A stretch of DNA of 7,017 nt from CAYGTS01 sp964352905 (GCA_964352905.1 CAYGTS010000132.1:1-7017); one strand, 5' to 3'. Counted from the stretch's first letter, positions 1 to 6,036 are shown. Notes: generated by a model not told the origin, from the letters alone. Program-made: numbers and translations.

Positions 1-51
1 CCAAATCTGAACGTTCTTGGCAAGTACTAAGTTATAGGGGTGAGCAGTTAC
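1..51 (+). mobile_element. Family A miniature inverted-repeat element, right part (cut by window edge)
   Basis: The first 17 bases (CCAAATCTGAACGTTCT) are identical to 5527-5543 inside the complete element at 5478-5577. The right end GGGGTGAGCAGTTAC matches the right end of that copy with one change. The two 51-base stretches align without gaps at roughly 70% identity, most divergent in the middle. The terminus, read inward on the other strand, is GTAACTGCTCAC, the family A inverted terminal repeat. The left end lies outside the window, so the target duplication cannot be checked; the expected right copy would be TCATTAAT at 52-59, abutting the waaA stop codon. The element contains no coding capacity. 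Confidence 0.65.
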
Positions 52-58
52 TCATTAA

Positions 59-1345
59 TTACAATGCATTCAATGGTTGTTGCAGAATTGCCAAATGTTT
101 ATCGATGGCGCCACGATTTTTTTCAATTAATTGTTTTCCTTTTTCTCCTGCCTGCATGCGTAGCCCAGGATCTTGTAAATAATTTATCACAGCAGTAGCT
201 AACTCATTGTTATCAAAAATCTGTGTAATACAACCCGCCGCTTTTAACAAGTCTGTTATTTCAGCAAAATTGAACATATAGCGGCCTGTGATAATGGGCA
301 GTCCTAATGCAGCAGGTTCCAATAAATTATGGCCACCCGTGGGGACAAGACTACCACCAACAAATGCAACATCGCTTGCCGCATAAAATAAGACTAATTC
401 ACCCATAGTATCACCAATAAAAATATCAGTTTGTGCATTACAAGCCTTTGCTTGGCTTCGCAAAACAATCTTATAACCAGCACGCGTTGCAAGATTCGCA
501 ACTTTTTCAAAACGATCAGGATGTCTTGGCACGAGTACCAATAGTGTATCAGGCAATTGTTTTTTAATAACCGCAAACGCCTTCAAAATAATATCTTCTT
601 CGCCTTCATGTGTGCTTGCTGCAATCCAAACACGACGGTCATTACCCCATTGTTGCCGTAATAATTCAGATGCCTCACTAACACTAGCAGGTAATTGTAA
701 ATCAAATTTCATGCTGCCAGAAACGACAACATTTTTAGCATTTAGCCCTAACATTATATAGCGTTTAGCATCTGCCTGACTTTGCGCAATAACCGTAGTA
801 ACTTTACTGAGCATTTGCTTCATTAATTTAGGGAAGCGCGCATAACTTTTCGCTGATTTTGGTGATAATCTCGCATTAGCTATATAAACAGGAATATCCG
901 CTTTATTGCAATAATGCAAAATGTTCGGCCACAACTCAGTTTCCATCATCACCGCAATTTTAGGTTTAAACATGTTGAGAAAGCGTCTTACGGCCCAAGG
1001 TAAATCATACGGTGCGTAAAGATGTAATATTTCATTTTGAGCAACATCTTGAAAATGTTTGTGTATTTGCTCTGAACCAGTTGGGGTGGTGGTGGTTACT
1101 AAAATTTGATAATCAGGATATTGCTGCCTCAGCCGTTTGATCAGAGGTACTGCCAAGATTGATTCACCAACGGAAACGGCGTGTATCCAAATGCAATGCT
1201 TAGCTAGTGGATAGGATTTTTTATAAATCGCAAAGCGCTCCAACATACGCTGCCGATAGCCAGGGAGTCGGCGCGAACGCCAAAGAAGCCGTAAAATCGC
1301 ATAAGGCGTTAATAAATAAAGAATGAAACTGTAAATAATGCGCAC
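59..1345 (-). CDS. waaA: 3-deoxy-D-manno-octulosonic acid (Kdo) transferase, lipid A glycosyltransferase
   Basis: WaaA (KdtA) transfers Kdo from CMP-Kdo to the lipid A precursor at the inner face of the inner membrane, starting the LPS inner core. The protein fits a GT-B fold family member. It has an N-terminal hydrophobic anchor (RIIYSFILYLLTPYAILRLLW), WIHAVSVGE carrying the conserved catalytic Glu, TTTTPTGSE, YAPYDLPWAV, METELWPN, NARLSPKSA, then the C-terminal CMP-Kdo half with GSMKFDL, ASTHEGEE, VPRHPDRF and GGHNLLEPAALGLP. I start at the GTG whose complement is at 1343-1345, giving 428 residues, close to the usual 425 or so; AGGG lies 9 bases upstream. A longer in-frame GTG at 1378 lies inside a repeat element (1367-1427), has a purine run directly against it with no spacing, and adds residues not usual for the family. 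Whether the enzyme adds one or two Kdo residues cannot be read from the sequence. Confidence 0.95.
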   Translation of the reverse strand: MRIIYSFILYLLTPYAILRLLWRSRRLPGYRQRMLERFAIYKKSYPLAKHCIWIHAVSVGESILAVPLIKRLRQQYPDYQILVTTTTPTGSEQIHKHFQDVAQNEILHLYAPYDLPWAVRRFLNMFKPKIAVMMETELWPNILHYCNKADIPVYIANARLSPKSAKSYARFPKLMKQMLSKVTTVIAQSQADAKRYIMLGLNAKNVVVSGSMKFDLQLPASVSEASELLRQQWGNDRRVWIAASTHEGEEDIILKAFAVIKKQLPDTLLVLVPRHPDRFEKVANLATRAGYKIVLRSQAKACNAQTDIFIGDTMGELVLFYAASDVAFVGGSLVPTGGHNLLEPAALGLPIITGRYMFNFAEITDLLKAAGCITQIFDNNELATAVINYLQDPGLRMQAGEKGKQLIEKNRGAIDKHLAILQQPLNAL

Positions 1346-1354
1346 GGCAGGATA

Positions 1355-1358
1355 CCCT
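1355..1358 (-). promoter_or_regulatory. Ribosome binding site deciding the waaA start
   Basis: On the minus strand AGGG is followed by 9 bases and then the GTG at 1345. This supports the shorter waaA. The rival GTG at 1378 has AAAGGGG touching the codon, which is too close to act as a normal Shine-Dalgarno site. Confidence 0.45.
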
Positions 1359-1366
1359 GTTTTTAT

Positions 1367-1427
1367 GTATCTGCTCACCCCCTTTAGCCCAAATATGGCC
1401 GTTCCCTGCTACGGAGTGAGTAGTTAC
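1367..1427 (-). mobile_element. Family A miniature element, 61-bp internally deleted copy
   Basis: Read on the minus strand, the first 28 bases match the left end of the 5478-5577 copy at 26 positions (shared core CCGTAGCAGGGAACG). The last 22 match its right end exactly (GCTAAAGGGGGTGAGCAGATAC). About 40 bases of the middle are missing. The ends are imperfect inverted repeats, GTAACTACTCAC and GTATCTGCTCAC. The 8 bases on either side are GTTTTTAT (1359-1366) and GTTTTTTT (1428-1435), a target duplication with one mismatch. It sits in the waaA leader and separates waaA from whatever promoter lies upstream. It is non-coding, although its right end can be misread as the first four codons of waaA. 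Confidence 0.8.
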
Positions 1428-1530
1428 GTTTTTTTAAAATCAAAAAGCTATTCTACTCGGTAAAAAACAACTTGCAAATCATACTAAAAAAAACAATCAT
1501 ATCGGCAAGAGAGAAGAACGGGGAGTAGGC

Positions 1531-2148
1531 GTGGCGAAGTTATACTTTTATTATTCTGCAATGAATGCCGGTAAATCAACAACCTTGTTGCAATCAAGTC
1601 ATAACTACCGCGAGCGCGGCATGGATACTTTGTTATTTATCCCTGCAATCGATACGCGTTATTCGCAAGGTAAAATTCACTCACGCATTGGTTTGAGTTC
1701 CGAGGCGGTGGCGTTTGATGAAAAATTTAATCTCTTTGACTACACCCAACAAGCACAAGCCACTTTTACTAAATTAGCCTGTATTTTAGTCGATGAAGCG
1801 CAATTCTTAACCAAACAACAAGTCAGTCAATTAACCGATATTAGTGACTGTTTAAATATACCGGTGTTGGCTTACGGCTTACGCAGCGATTTTCAAGGCA
1901 ATATTTTTGAAGGGAGCTTGTATTTATTAGCTTGGGCCGAAGAACTCGTTGAAATTAAAACCATTTGTTATTGTGGGCGCAAAGCGACCATGAATATGCG
2001 TATCGATGAGCGGGGCTTTACCGTTACTGAAGGGGCTCAGGTAGAAATAGGTGGCAACGATCGCTACATTGCCACTTGTCGTAAATGTTTTAAAAACAAA
2101 ATTACGCCAGCGTCACAAGAGGCGTCAAAGATGCAAGTGGCGGGGTGA
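1531..2148 (+). CDS. tdk: Thymidine kinase (type II, zinc-containing)
   Basis: Phosphorylates thymidine to dTMP with ATP in the cytoplasm, the entry step of pyrimidine deoxynucleoside salvage. The 205 residues align closely with E. coli Tdk as I recall it. Visible features are the Walker A loop SAMNAGKST (9-17), SRIGLSSEA (51-59), LVDEAQFLT (86-94) with the catalytic Glu 89, YGLRSDF (115-121), and four zinc ligands, Cys146, Cys148, Cys183 and Cys186. E. coli has His at the last of these. The lasso-region residues IGGNDRY (173-179), which enclose the nucleoside, are present. The start is a GTG with GGAG five bases upstream. The gene is divergent from waaA across a 185-bp gap, of which 61 bp is a miniature element, and ends 2 bp before the convergent regulator gene. 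Confidence 0.97.
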   Translation: MAKLYFYYSAMNAGKSTTLLQSSHNYRERGMDTLLFIPAIDTRYSQGKIHSRIGLSSEAVAFDEKFNLFDYTQQAQATFTKLACILVDEAQFLTKQQVSQLTDISDCLNIPVLAYGLRSDFQGNIFEGSLYLLAWAEELVEIKTICYCGRKATMNMRIDERGFTVTEGAQVEIGGNDRYIATCRKCFKNKITPASQEASKMQVAG

Positions 2149-2150
2149 AG

Positions 2151-2933
2151 CTATTTGGCAGGTATTAGTTTACCTAGGCCGTTCTGTTTCGCGAATTCAA
2201 TTAACTCATCTTTATAGCGACAATTCAATTTGTTCTTACAATTGACGATATGCTTTTCTACCGTACGCGGAGAAATACCCAGTGAAATAGCGATTAATTT
2301 TGCTGATTCACCTTTTAACATGCGTAATAAACAAGCCATTTCTTGGGAAGTTAAATACACTGCTTCATTTCTGATAAAATATTTTTTTACTTCTAATTCA
2401 GGTGAGCAGAATGAAGGAGAAACTTTTGAATCAAGATTCAATCTGTTTTCGGGTTTTATAATATTTAATGTATCTAATGCTTTTTGTATTAACAAAGCGG
2501 CCTGCTCTTTAAAATAAAAACGGAACTTATATAAAAAATCGATATTTTGCAGGTAGAAATTAACGATTCTATCATCCCCAAATTGCCCAGCCACACCTAA
2601 TAATTCATAGCCATCATCAACTTTTATAACAACCTCAAATTTATTATCAAAATTAAAGAGGGTAGCGAAATCTTTCATTTCTTGCTGATAATTGCTCTCT
2701 ACCTTGAGAAGATGATGACCTTCCTGGTAAAAATGAATCGAATGGTTATAAAAGTTTTTTTGCCAAAAATAGTGATGCCAGTTTGCGTCTGAGCCCAATG
2801 ACGTAATATCGCCATTGTGAAATATTTTTGACCAATGAAATAGTCGGATAGGCGTGTTTGCAAATAATGGGCTACAAATTTGAGCGATATCAGGTGCATA
2901 GAGTATGCCGGGATTATCTTTAGACAAAAGCAT
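2151..2933 (-). CDS. LuxR-family transcriptional regulator with unassigned N-terminal domain
   Basis: A 260-residue probable DNA-binding regulator. The C-terminal domain (about 192-250) is a LuxR/FixJ helix-turn-helix: LTSQE (194-198), G208, S210, K212, then ISPRTVEKH (220-228) with N231 and KL 235-236. These are the residues most conserved in the family. Residues 1-185 are rich in Phe, Tyr, His and Trp. Their size suits a ligand-sensing domain, but I do not see the usual autoinducer-pocket pattern or a receiver domain, and no LuxI-type synthase is in the window. I therefore call it a LuxR-type solo of unknown signal. The ATG start has only a weak upstream GGA. It is transcribed divergently from the MFS-deaminase operon, and the palindrome in the shared region is its most likely target (inference). 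Confidence 0.88.
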   Translation of the reverse strand: MLLSKDNPGILYAPDIAQICSPLFANTPIRLFHWSKIFHNGDITSLGSDANWHHYFWQKNFYNHSIHFYQEGHHLLKVESNYQQEMKDFATLFNFDNKFEVVIKVDDGYELLGVAGQFGDDRIVNFYLQNIDFLYKFRFYFKEQAALLIQKALDTLNIIKPENRLNLDSKVSPSFCSPELEVKKYFIRNEAVYLTSQEMACLLRMLKGESAKLIAISLGISPRTVEKHIVNCKNKLNCRYKDELIEFAKQNGLGKLIPAK

Positions 2934-2995
2934 GATTTATTTCCGTATTATTATACTAAATATTGTAATAAATAGACTTTCTTAGGAAAAAGCAA

Positions 2996-3012
2996 TAGGT
3001 AAAAATTACCTA
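2996..3012. promoter_or_regulatory. Perfect palindrome, candidate operator between luxR-type gene and transporter operon
   Basis: TAGGTAAAAATTACCTA is a perfect inverted repeat with 7-base arms (TAGGTAA/TTACCTA) around AAA. It lies 63 bp upstream of the regulator start and 166 bp upstream of the transporter start. Its size fits a dimeric helix-turn-helix operator. It is closer to the regulator gene, so autoregulation is as likely as control of the operon. Assignment to this regulator is inference. An AT-rich hexamer TATAAT sits on the minus strand at 2950-2955 but is only 17 bases from the regulator start, so it is a doubtful -10. Confidence 0.5.
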
Positions 3013-3070
3013 ACTGCGGGGGGTGCTTAATCTGCAGCTATTGTATATACATAATATTCACATAAAATAC

Positions 3071-3100
3071 TTGCTATGGCAATACTTGTTTCGGTAAAAT
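3071..3100 (+). promoter_or_regulatory. Possible sigma70 promoter for the transporter-deaminase operon
   Basis: TTGCTA (3071-3076) and TAAAAT (3095-3100) are 18 bases apart, giving a leader of about 70 bases before the transporter start. A rival pair, TTGTAT (3041-3046) and TAAAAT (3063-3068) with 16 bases between, lies just upstream. The region is AT-rich, so chance matches are expected. Either promoter would begin downstream of the palindrome at 2996-3012, leaving room for a bound activator. Confidence 0.25.
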
Positions 3101-3177
3101 GCCAAACAAATGAACATCCCATCAAGGCGATTTCATAATATTCTGATTCTATTGAAATTTTACACTCAGGAGTTTTT

Positions 3178-4494
3178 ATGCAAACGGCTATAAGCGAAAC
3201 GGCAGCTGCCCCAATCCAAGAATTAGAACAATTTCGCTTCTATCCTTGGATCGTTTTGATCGCCGCCTCTTGCTTTTTCTTCTATGAATTCATGCAAATG
3301 AACATGTTTAACGCTATTGATACCGCTGTGCGTAACACCTTTTTTCTTGATGCTACAGCCCTAGGGCGTATCGCCGCCTATTACGCTTTTGCTAATTTAA
3401 TCTTTTTATTTCCAGCAGGTGTGTTGCTCGATCGTTTTTCTACCAAAAAAATTATCTTAATCGCCATGGTTGTGTGTGCCGGCGCTACTTTTGCCTTATC
3501 ACAAGCGCAAAGCGTGTGGGTTTTAAAGTTATGCCGCTTCATGACCGGTGTGGGTGGCTCGTTTTGTTTATTAAGCTGTGTGCGCTTAGCTTCACGCTGG
3601 TTTGCACCACGTCACATGGCATTGGCAACAGGTGTTATCGTTACATTTGGCATGTTGGGCGGCGCCATGGCGCAAGCCCCGCTAACTTATTTAGTCGAAC
3701 AAGTTGGTTGGCGGCATGCGGTTTTATTTGATAGCTTGCTAGGCCTTGCAATTATCATGATTATCATTATTTTCGTTAAAGATTATCCGCAAACCGAACA
3801 GCGTCATTATCAACACGGTCAAGAAGTGCTGCACAAAATTGGTTTTTGGCATAGCATAAAATTGGCTTTTACCAACAAACAGAATTTTTTGGGTGGCCTT
3901 TATACCAGTTTAGTTAATCTGCCGATTGCATTATTAGGCGCAGCCTGGGGTGCCCCATATTTACATTACGCGCGCGGTCTAACAGAATCGCAAGCTGCAT
4001 TAGTGACTACCATGATCTTTGTTGGCACGATCGTAGGTAGCCCGTTGGTTAGTTGGCTATCTGATGCGCTAGCAAGGCGCCGCATGCCAATGCTAGTGGG
4101 CGGTTTGTTATCGCTTGTGCTGATGCTACTGGTGATATATTTACCCATTACTTCCTATAAAGCCTATATGGCGTTATTCTTCTTACTAGGGTTTATTACC
4201 AGCTCGCAAGTCATTACCTATCCCTTAATTAGTGAAAGTAATCCGAGTTACTTAACCGGTACCAGCACAAGTATTGCCTCAATGTTAATTTTAGGTGGTT
4301 ACGCGGTATTTGGTCCTTTTTATGGTTGGCTAATGGATGTGGATTGGCATGGCCACCTCATCCATGGTATTCGCAGTTACACTGAAGCAGATTTTCATTA
4401 TCCCATGTTAGTTTTCCCGATCGCTTTTGTCGTTGCCTTAATTGCAGCATGGTTTATTCGTGAGACCTATTGCCAAGCTGTTGGCGAAGAATAA
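3178..4494 (+). CDS. Major facilitator superfamily transporter, possibly for nucleosides
   Basis: A 438-residue inner-membrane protein with the length and hydrophobic pattern of a 12-helix MFS carrier. The first helix is at about 22-42. Motif A of the family is clear in the loop after helix 2 (GVLLDRFSTKK, 81-91), with its degenerate second copy after helix 8 (GSPLVSWLSDALARRR, 287-302). A hydrophilic central loop spans about 201-225 between the two six-helix halves. The start is an ATG with AGGAG five bases upstream. The stop is 12 bp before the deaminase gene, and that gap carries the deaminase ribosome site, so the two are very probably one operon. Co-transcription with an adenosine-deaminase-family enzyme suggests a purine nucleoside or related substrate. 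That is context inference; sequence alone does not give specificity. Confidence 0.9.
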   Translation: MQTAISETAAAPIQELEQFRFYPWIVLIAASCFFFYEFMQMNMFNAIDTAVRNTFFLDATALGRIAAYYAFANLIFLFPAGVLLDRFSTKKIILIAMVVCAGATFALSQAQSVWVLKLCRFMTGVGGSFCLLSCVRLASRWFAPRHMALATGVIVTFGMLGGAMAQAPLTYLVEQVGWRHAVLFDSLLGLAIIMIIIIFVKDYPQTEQRHYQHGQEVLHKIGFWHSIKLAFTNKQNFLGGLYTSLVNLPIALLGAAWGAPYLHYARGLTESQAALVTTMIFVGTIVGSPLVSWLSDALARRRMPMLVGGLLSLVLMLLVIYLPITSYKAYMALFFLLGFITSSQVITYPLISESNPSYLTGTSTSIASMLILGGYAVFGPFYGWLMDVDWHGHLIHGIRSYTEADFHYPMLVFPIAFVVALIAAWFIRETYCQAVGEE

Positions 4495-4506
4495 GGAGTT
4501 AATCTT

Positions 4507-5475
4507 GTGATTGCCAAAGCCGAACTACACGTTCATCTTGAGGGGACCATTTCACCTAGGTTAGTGAAACAATTAGCCGCTAAAAATAAAATAGCGATTA
4601 ATCCCGCCTTATTTAAAGATGAAGAAACCTTTGCTTGGAATGACTTTAATGAATTCATGCGTGCCTATGATTTAGCCAGCGAAGTCATCAAGTCACCCAT
4701 GGATTTACATGCAGTGACTTATCAATACTTGGCAGAATGCGCCAAAGAAGGTGCGATTTACGTGGAATTAATCGCTTCCCCCGATCATGCCAAGCTCTCG
4801 GGTAACATGACCTATTTAGATATGCTTGAGGCAGTCACCGGTGGTATGCAACAAGCCAAAGAAGAATTTGGTATTGAAAGCCGCATCTTACTCGCTGCAG
4901 TTCGCCATTTTGGTGCTGAGCGTTGTGAAGCCGTGGCAAAACTGGCTGAAAAACACCCGCATCCTATGGTTACTGGTTACAACTTAGCTGGTGATGAAAT
5001 CAATTTCCCACCTAAATTATTTGTTAAGGCCTTTGCCATGGCCGCAGGTGCGGGTTTAGGTTGCACGTGCCACAGTGGTGAATGGTGTGGCCCTGAGAGT
5101 ATTCGTGAAGCGATCACATTATTACCGTTACAACGGATTAGCCATGGTGTGCGCGCGATTGAAGACGCTTCGCTCATTCAAGAAATAATTGATCGCAACA
5201 TTACCTTAGAATGTGCAGTTGGCAGTAACATTGCCTTAGGTGTATACCAAAGTTTCGCACAACACCCGTTAGCGAAATTAAAAGCAGCCGGCGTTAAAAT
5301 CACTTTAAATTCCGATGACCCACCTTTTTTTGCAACCACGATCGGGCATGAATATTATTTAGCAGAAAAATATTTTGGTTTTGATGAGCAAGATTTACAA
5401 GCGATGACAGCGAATGCTATCAATGCGGGTTTTATTCCCGAGCAAATCAAGCAAACACTATTAGCGAAAATTTAA
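4507..5475 (+). CDS. add: Adenosine deaminase family enzyme (adenosine or related aminopurine)
   Basis: A zinc amidohydrolase of 322 residues that replaces the 6-amino group of an adenine-type substrate with oxygen, most probably adenosine to inosine, in the cytoplasm. All metal and catalytic positions are visible: HVH (His8, His10), HSGE (His189 as zinc ligand, Glu192 as proton shuttle), SHG (His213) and NSDDP (Asp270 zinc ligand, Asp271). The GYNLAGDE segment (157-164) matches the family substrate loop. Relatives with this fold include adenine deaminases and aminodeoxyfutalosine deaminases. The SNIALGVY...HPLAKLKAAGVKITLNSDDPPFF region resembles the bacterial group annotated as adenosine deaminase, but specificity is not proven. 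The start is a GTG with AAGGAG eight bases upstream. The stop codon lies inside the 8-bp target duplicated by the element at 5478-5577; the protein itself is intact. Confidence 0.92.
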   Translation: MIAKAELHVHLEGTISPRLVKQLAAKNKIAINPALFKDEETFAWNDFNEFMRAYDLASEVIKSPMDLHAVTYQYLAECAKEGAIYVELIASPDHAKLSGNMTYLDMLEAVTGGMQQAKEEFGIESRILLAAVRHFGAERCEAVAKLAEKHPHPMVTGYNLAGDEINFPPKLFVKAFAMAAGAGLGCTCHSGEWCGPESIREAITLLPLQRISHGVRAIEDASLIQEIIDRNITLECAVGSNIALGVYQSFAQHPLAKLKAAGVKITLNSDDPPFFATTIGHEYYLAEKYFGFDEQDLQAMTANAINAGFIPEQIKQTLLAKI

Positions 5476-5477
5476 TC

Positions 5478-5577
5478 GTAATTACTCATTCCGTAGCAGG
5501 GAACGCCCTGATCCCCGCTTTTATCGCCAAATCTGAACGTTCTGGTCAATATAAAGCTAAAGGGGGTGAGCAGATAC
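5478..5577 (+). mobile_element. Family A miniature inverted-repeat element, full-length copy with perfect 8-bp target duplication
   Basis: The 100-bp element has ends GTAATTACTCAT and (read inward on the other strand) GTATCTGCTCAC. It is flanked by perfect direct repeats ATTTAATC at 5470-5477 and 5578-5585. This is direct evidence of transposition. The left copy of the target contains the TAA stop of the deaminase gene, so the gene was left intact and its stop duplicated. Only short spurious reading frames occur inside, so a transposase elsewhere must have moved it. The 8-bp duplication narrows the candidate transposase families but does not identify one. It is the reference copy for the partial element at 1-51 and the deleted one at 1367-1427. 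Confidence 0.88.
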
Positions 5578-5594
5578 ATTTAATCCACATAAAT

Positions 5595-5673
5595 CAGCAA
5601 TTCCCGGTGTAGCGAGGAACAGCCTCAAATCTTACCGTTCTTGAGTTATTCAACATCACGCCGGGAATTACTG
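5595..5673 (+). mobile_element. Family B miniature inverted-repeat element with perfect 9-bp target duplication
   Basis: The 79-bp element has terminal inverted repeats CAGCAATTCCCGGTG and CAGTAATTCCCGGCG (13 of 15 identical when the right end is read inward). It is flanked by perfect 9-bp direct repeats CACATAAAT at 5586-5594 and 5674-5682. It lies 17 bp from the right end of the family A copy. Its last six bases are the reverse complement of the final Gln codon and stop of the minus-strand exported-protein gene, so the insertion rewrote that gene's 3' end. The long terminal stem could fold in RNA from either convergent gene, but no T-run follows, so terminator function is unproven. Confidence 0.9.
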
Positions 5674-6036
5674 CACATAAATGGTTTCTGTGCCAATTAA
5701 ATCAAAGCGCGCTTTTGGCCAACCTGCTTTACGATAATTATGAACCGTGCAGTTAACTATCGCGCCGCTAGTATAAATGGGCTTAGCATCAATATAAAAC
5801 CCTTTAGGAAATGCATCGCGCGCATGCGTAAATGAAAAGAAACGCGCAGCATCACGGCAATTCGCAATCGGCAACCAATGGGCTGGACCTAGCGCCGCAT
5901 TATGCTCACTCCAAAAGGTTAGTTTACGCGCTAAATCATCTACCGGGCGATTCATTTCAGCGATACGAAACCCTGCCAGCGCTAAGCCACTGTAAGTGGT
6001 TAAAAGGATGACTAAAATCATAACTAATTGTTTCAT
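5668..6036 (-). CDS. Small exported protein of unknown function
   Basis: I do not recognise a family. The 122-residue product begins with a typical signal peptide: a Lys near the start, a hydrophobic run (LVMILVILLTTYSGLALA) and an Ala-x-Ala site before GFRIAE, which predicts release to the periplasm. The mature part is about 100 residues, with two cysteines (in IANCRDAA and IVNCTVHN) that could form one disulfide. It contains several aromatic residues and no lipobox. The start chosen is the ATG at 6034-6036; an in-frame GTG at 6048 would add MFLL and cannot be excluded, as both have weak ribosome sites. The 3' end lies in the element at 5595-5673: the final Gln and stop are element bases. 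Without it the reading would continue GTG-GAT-TAA, ending in Asp instead of Gln at the same length. It is divergent from the HAD gene. Confidence 0.75.
   Translation of the reverse strand: MKQLVMILVILLTTYSGLALAGFRIAEMNRPVDDLARKLTFWSEHNAALGPAHWLPIANCRDAARFFSFTHARDAFPKGFYIDAKPIYTSGAIVNCTVHNYRKAGWPKARFDLIGTETIYVQ

Noticed and set aside
1346..1378. N-terminal extension of waaA starting at the GTG at 1378
   Set aside because: The first four codons are the end of a transposed element, the purine run touches the start codon, and family proteins begin at about the GTG at 1345.
1472..1500. TTGCAA as a -35 box for tdk
   Set aside because: No acceptable -10 hexamer lies at 16-18 bases; the stretch is A-rich and gives many chance matches.
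2157..2180. Possible terminator hairpin between tdk and the regulator (AGGTA/TACCT stem, extended GGC/GCC past a bulge)
   Set aside because: The stem is weak and bulged, lies in the regulator's coding sequence, and has no clear T-run on either strand.
2230..2517. Plus-strand 95-codon open frame across the regulator
   Set aside because: It is antisense to a clear LuxR-type coding sequence, has no ribosome site I can support, and the product has no recognisable features.
3077..3104. TGGCA-N18-TGCCA inverted repeat upstream of the transporter
   Set aside because: Five-base arms with a long spacer are expected by chance in a 244-bp region.
3966..4148. Minus-strand 60-codon open frame inside the transporter gene
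   Set aside because: It is a shadow of the transporter reading frame, with no independent support.
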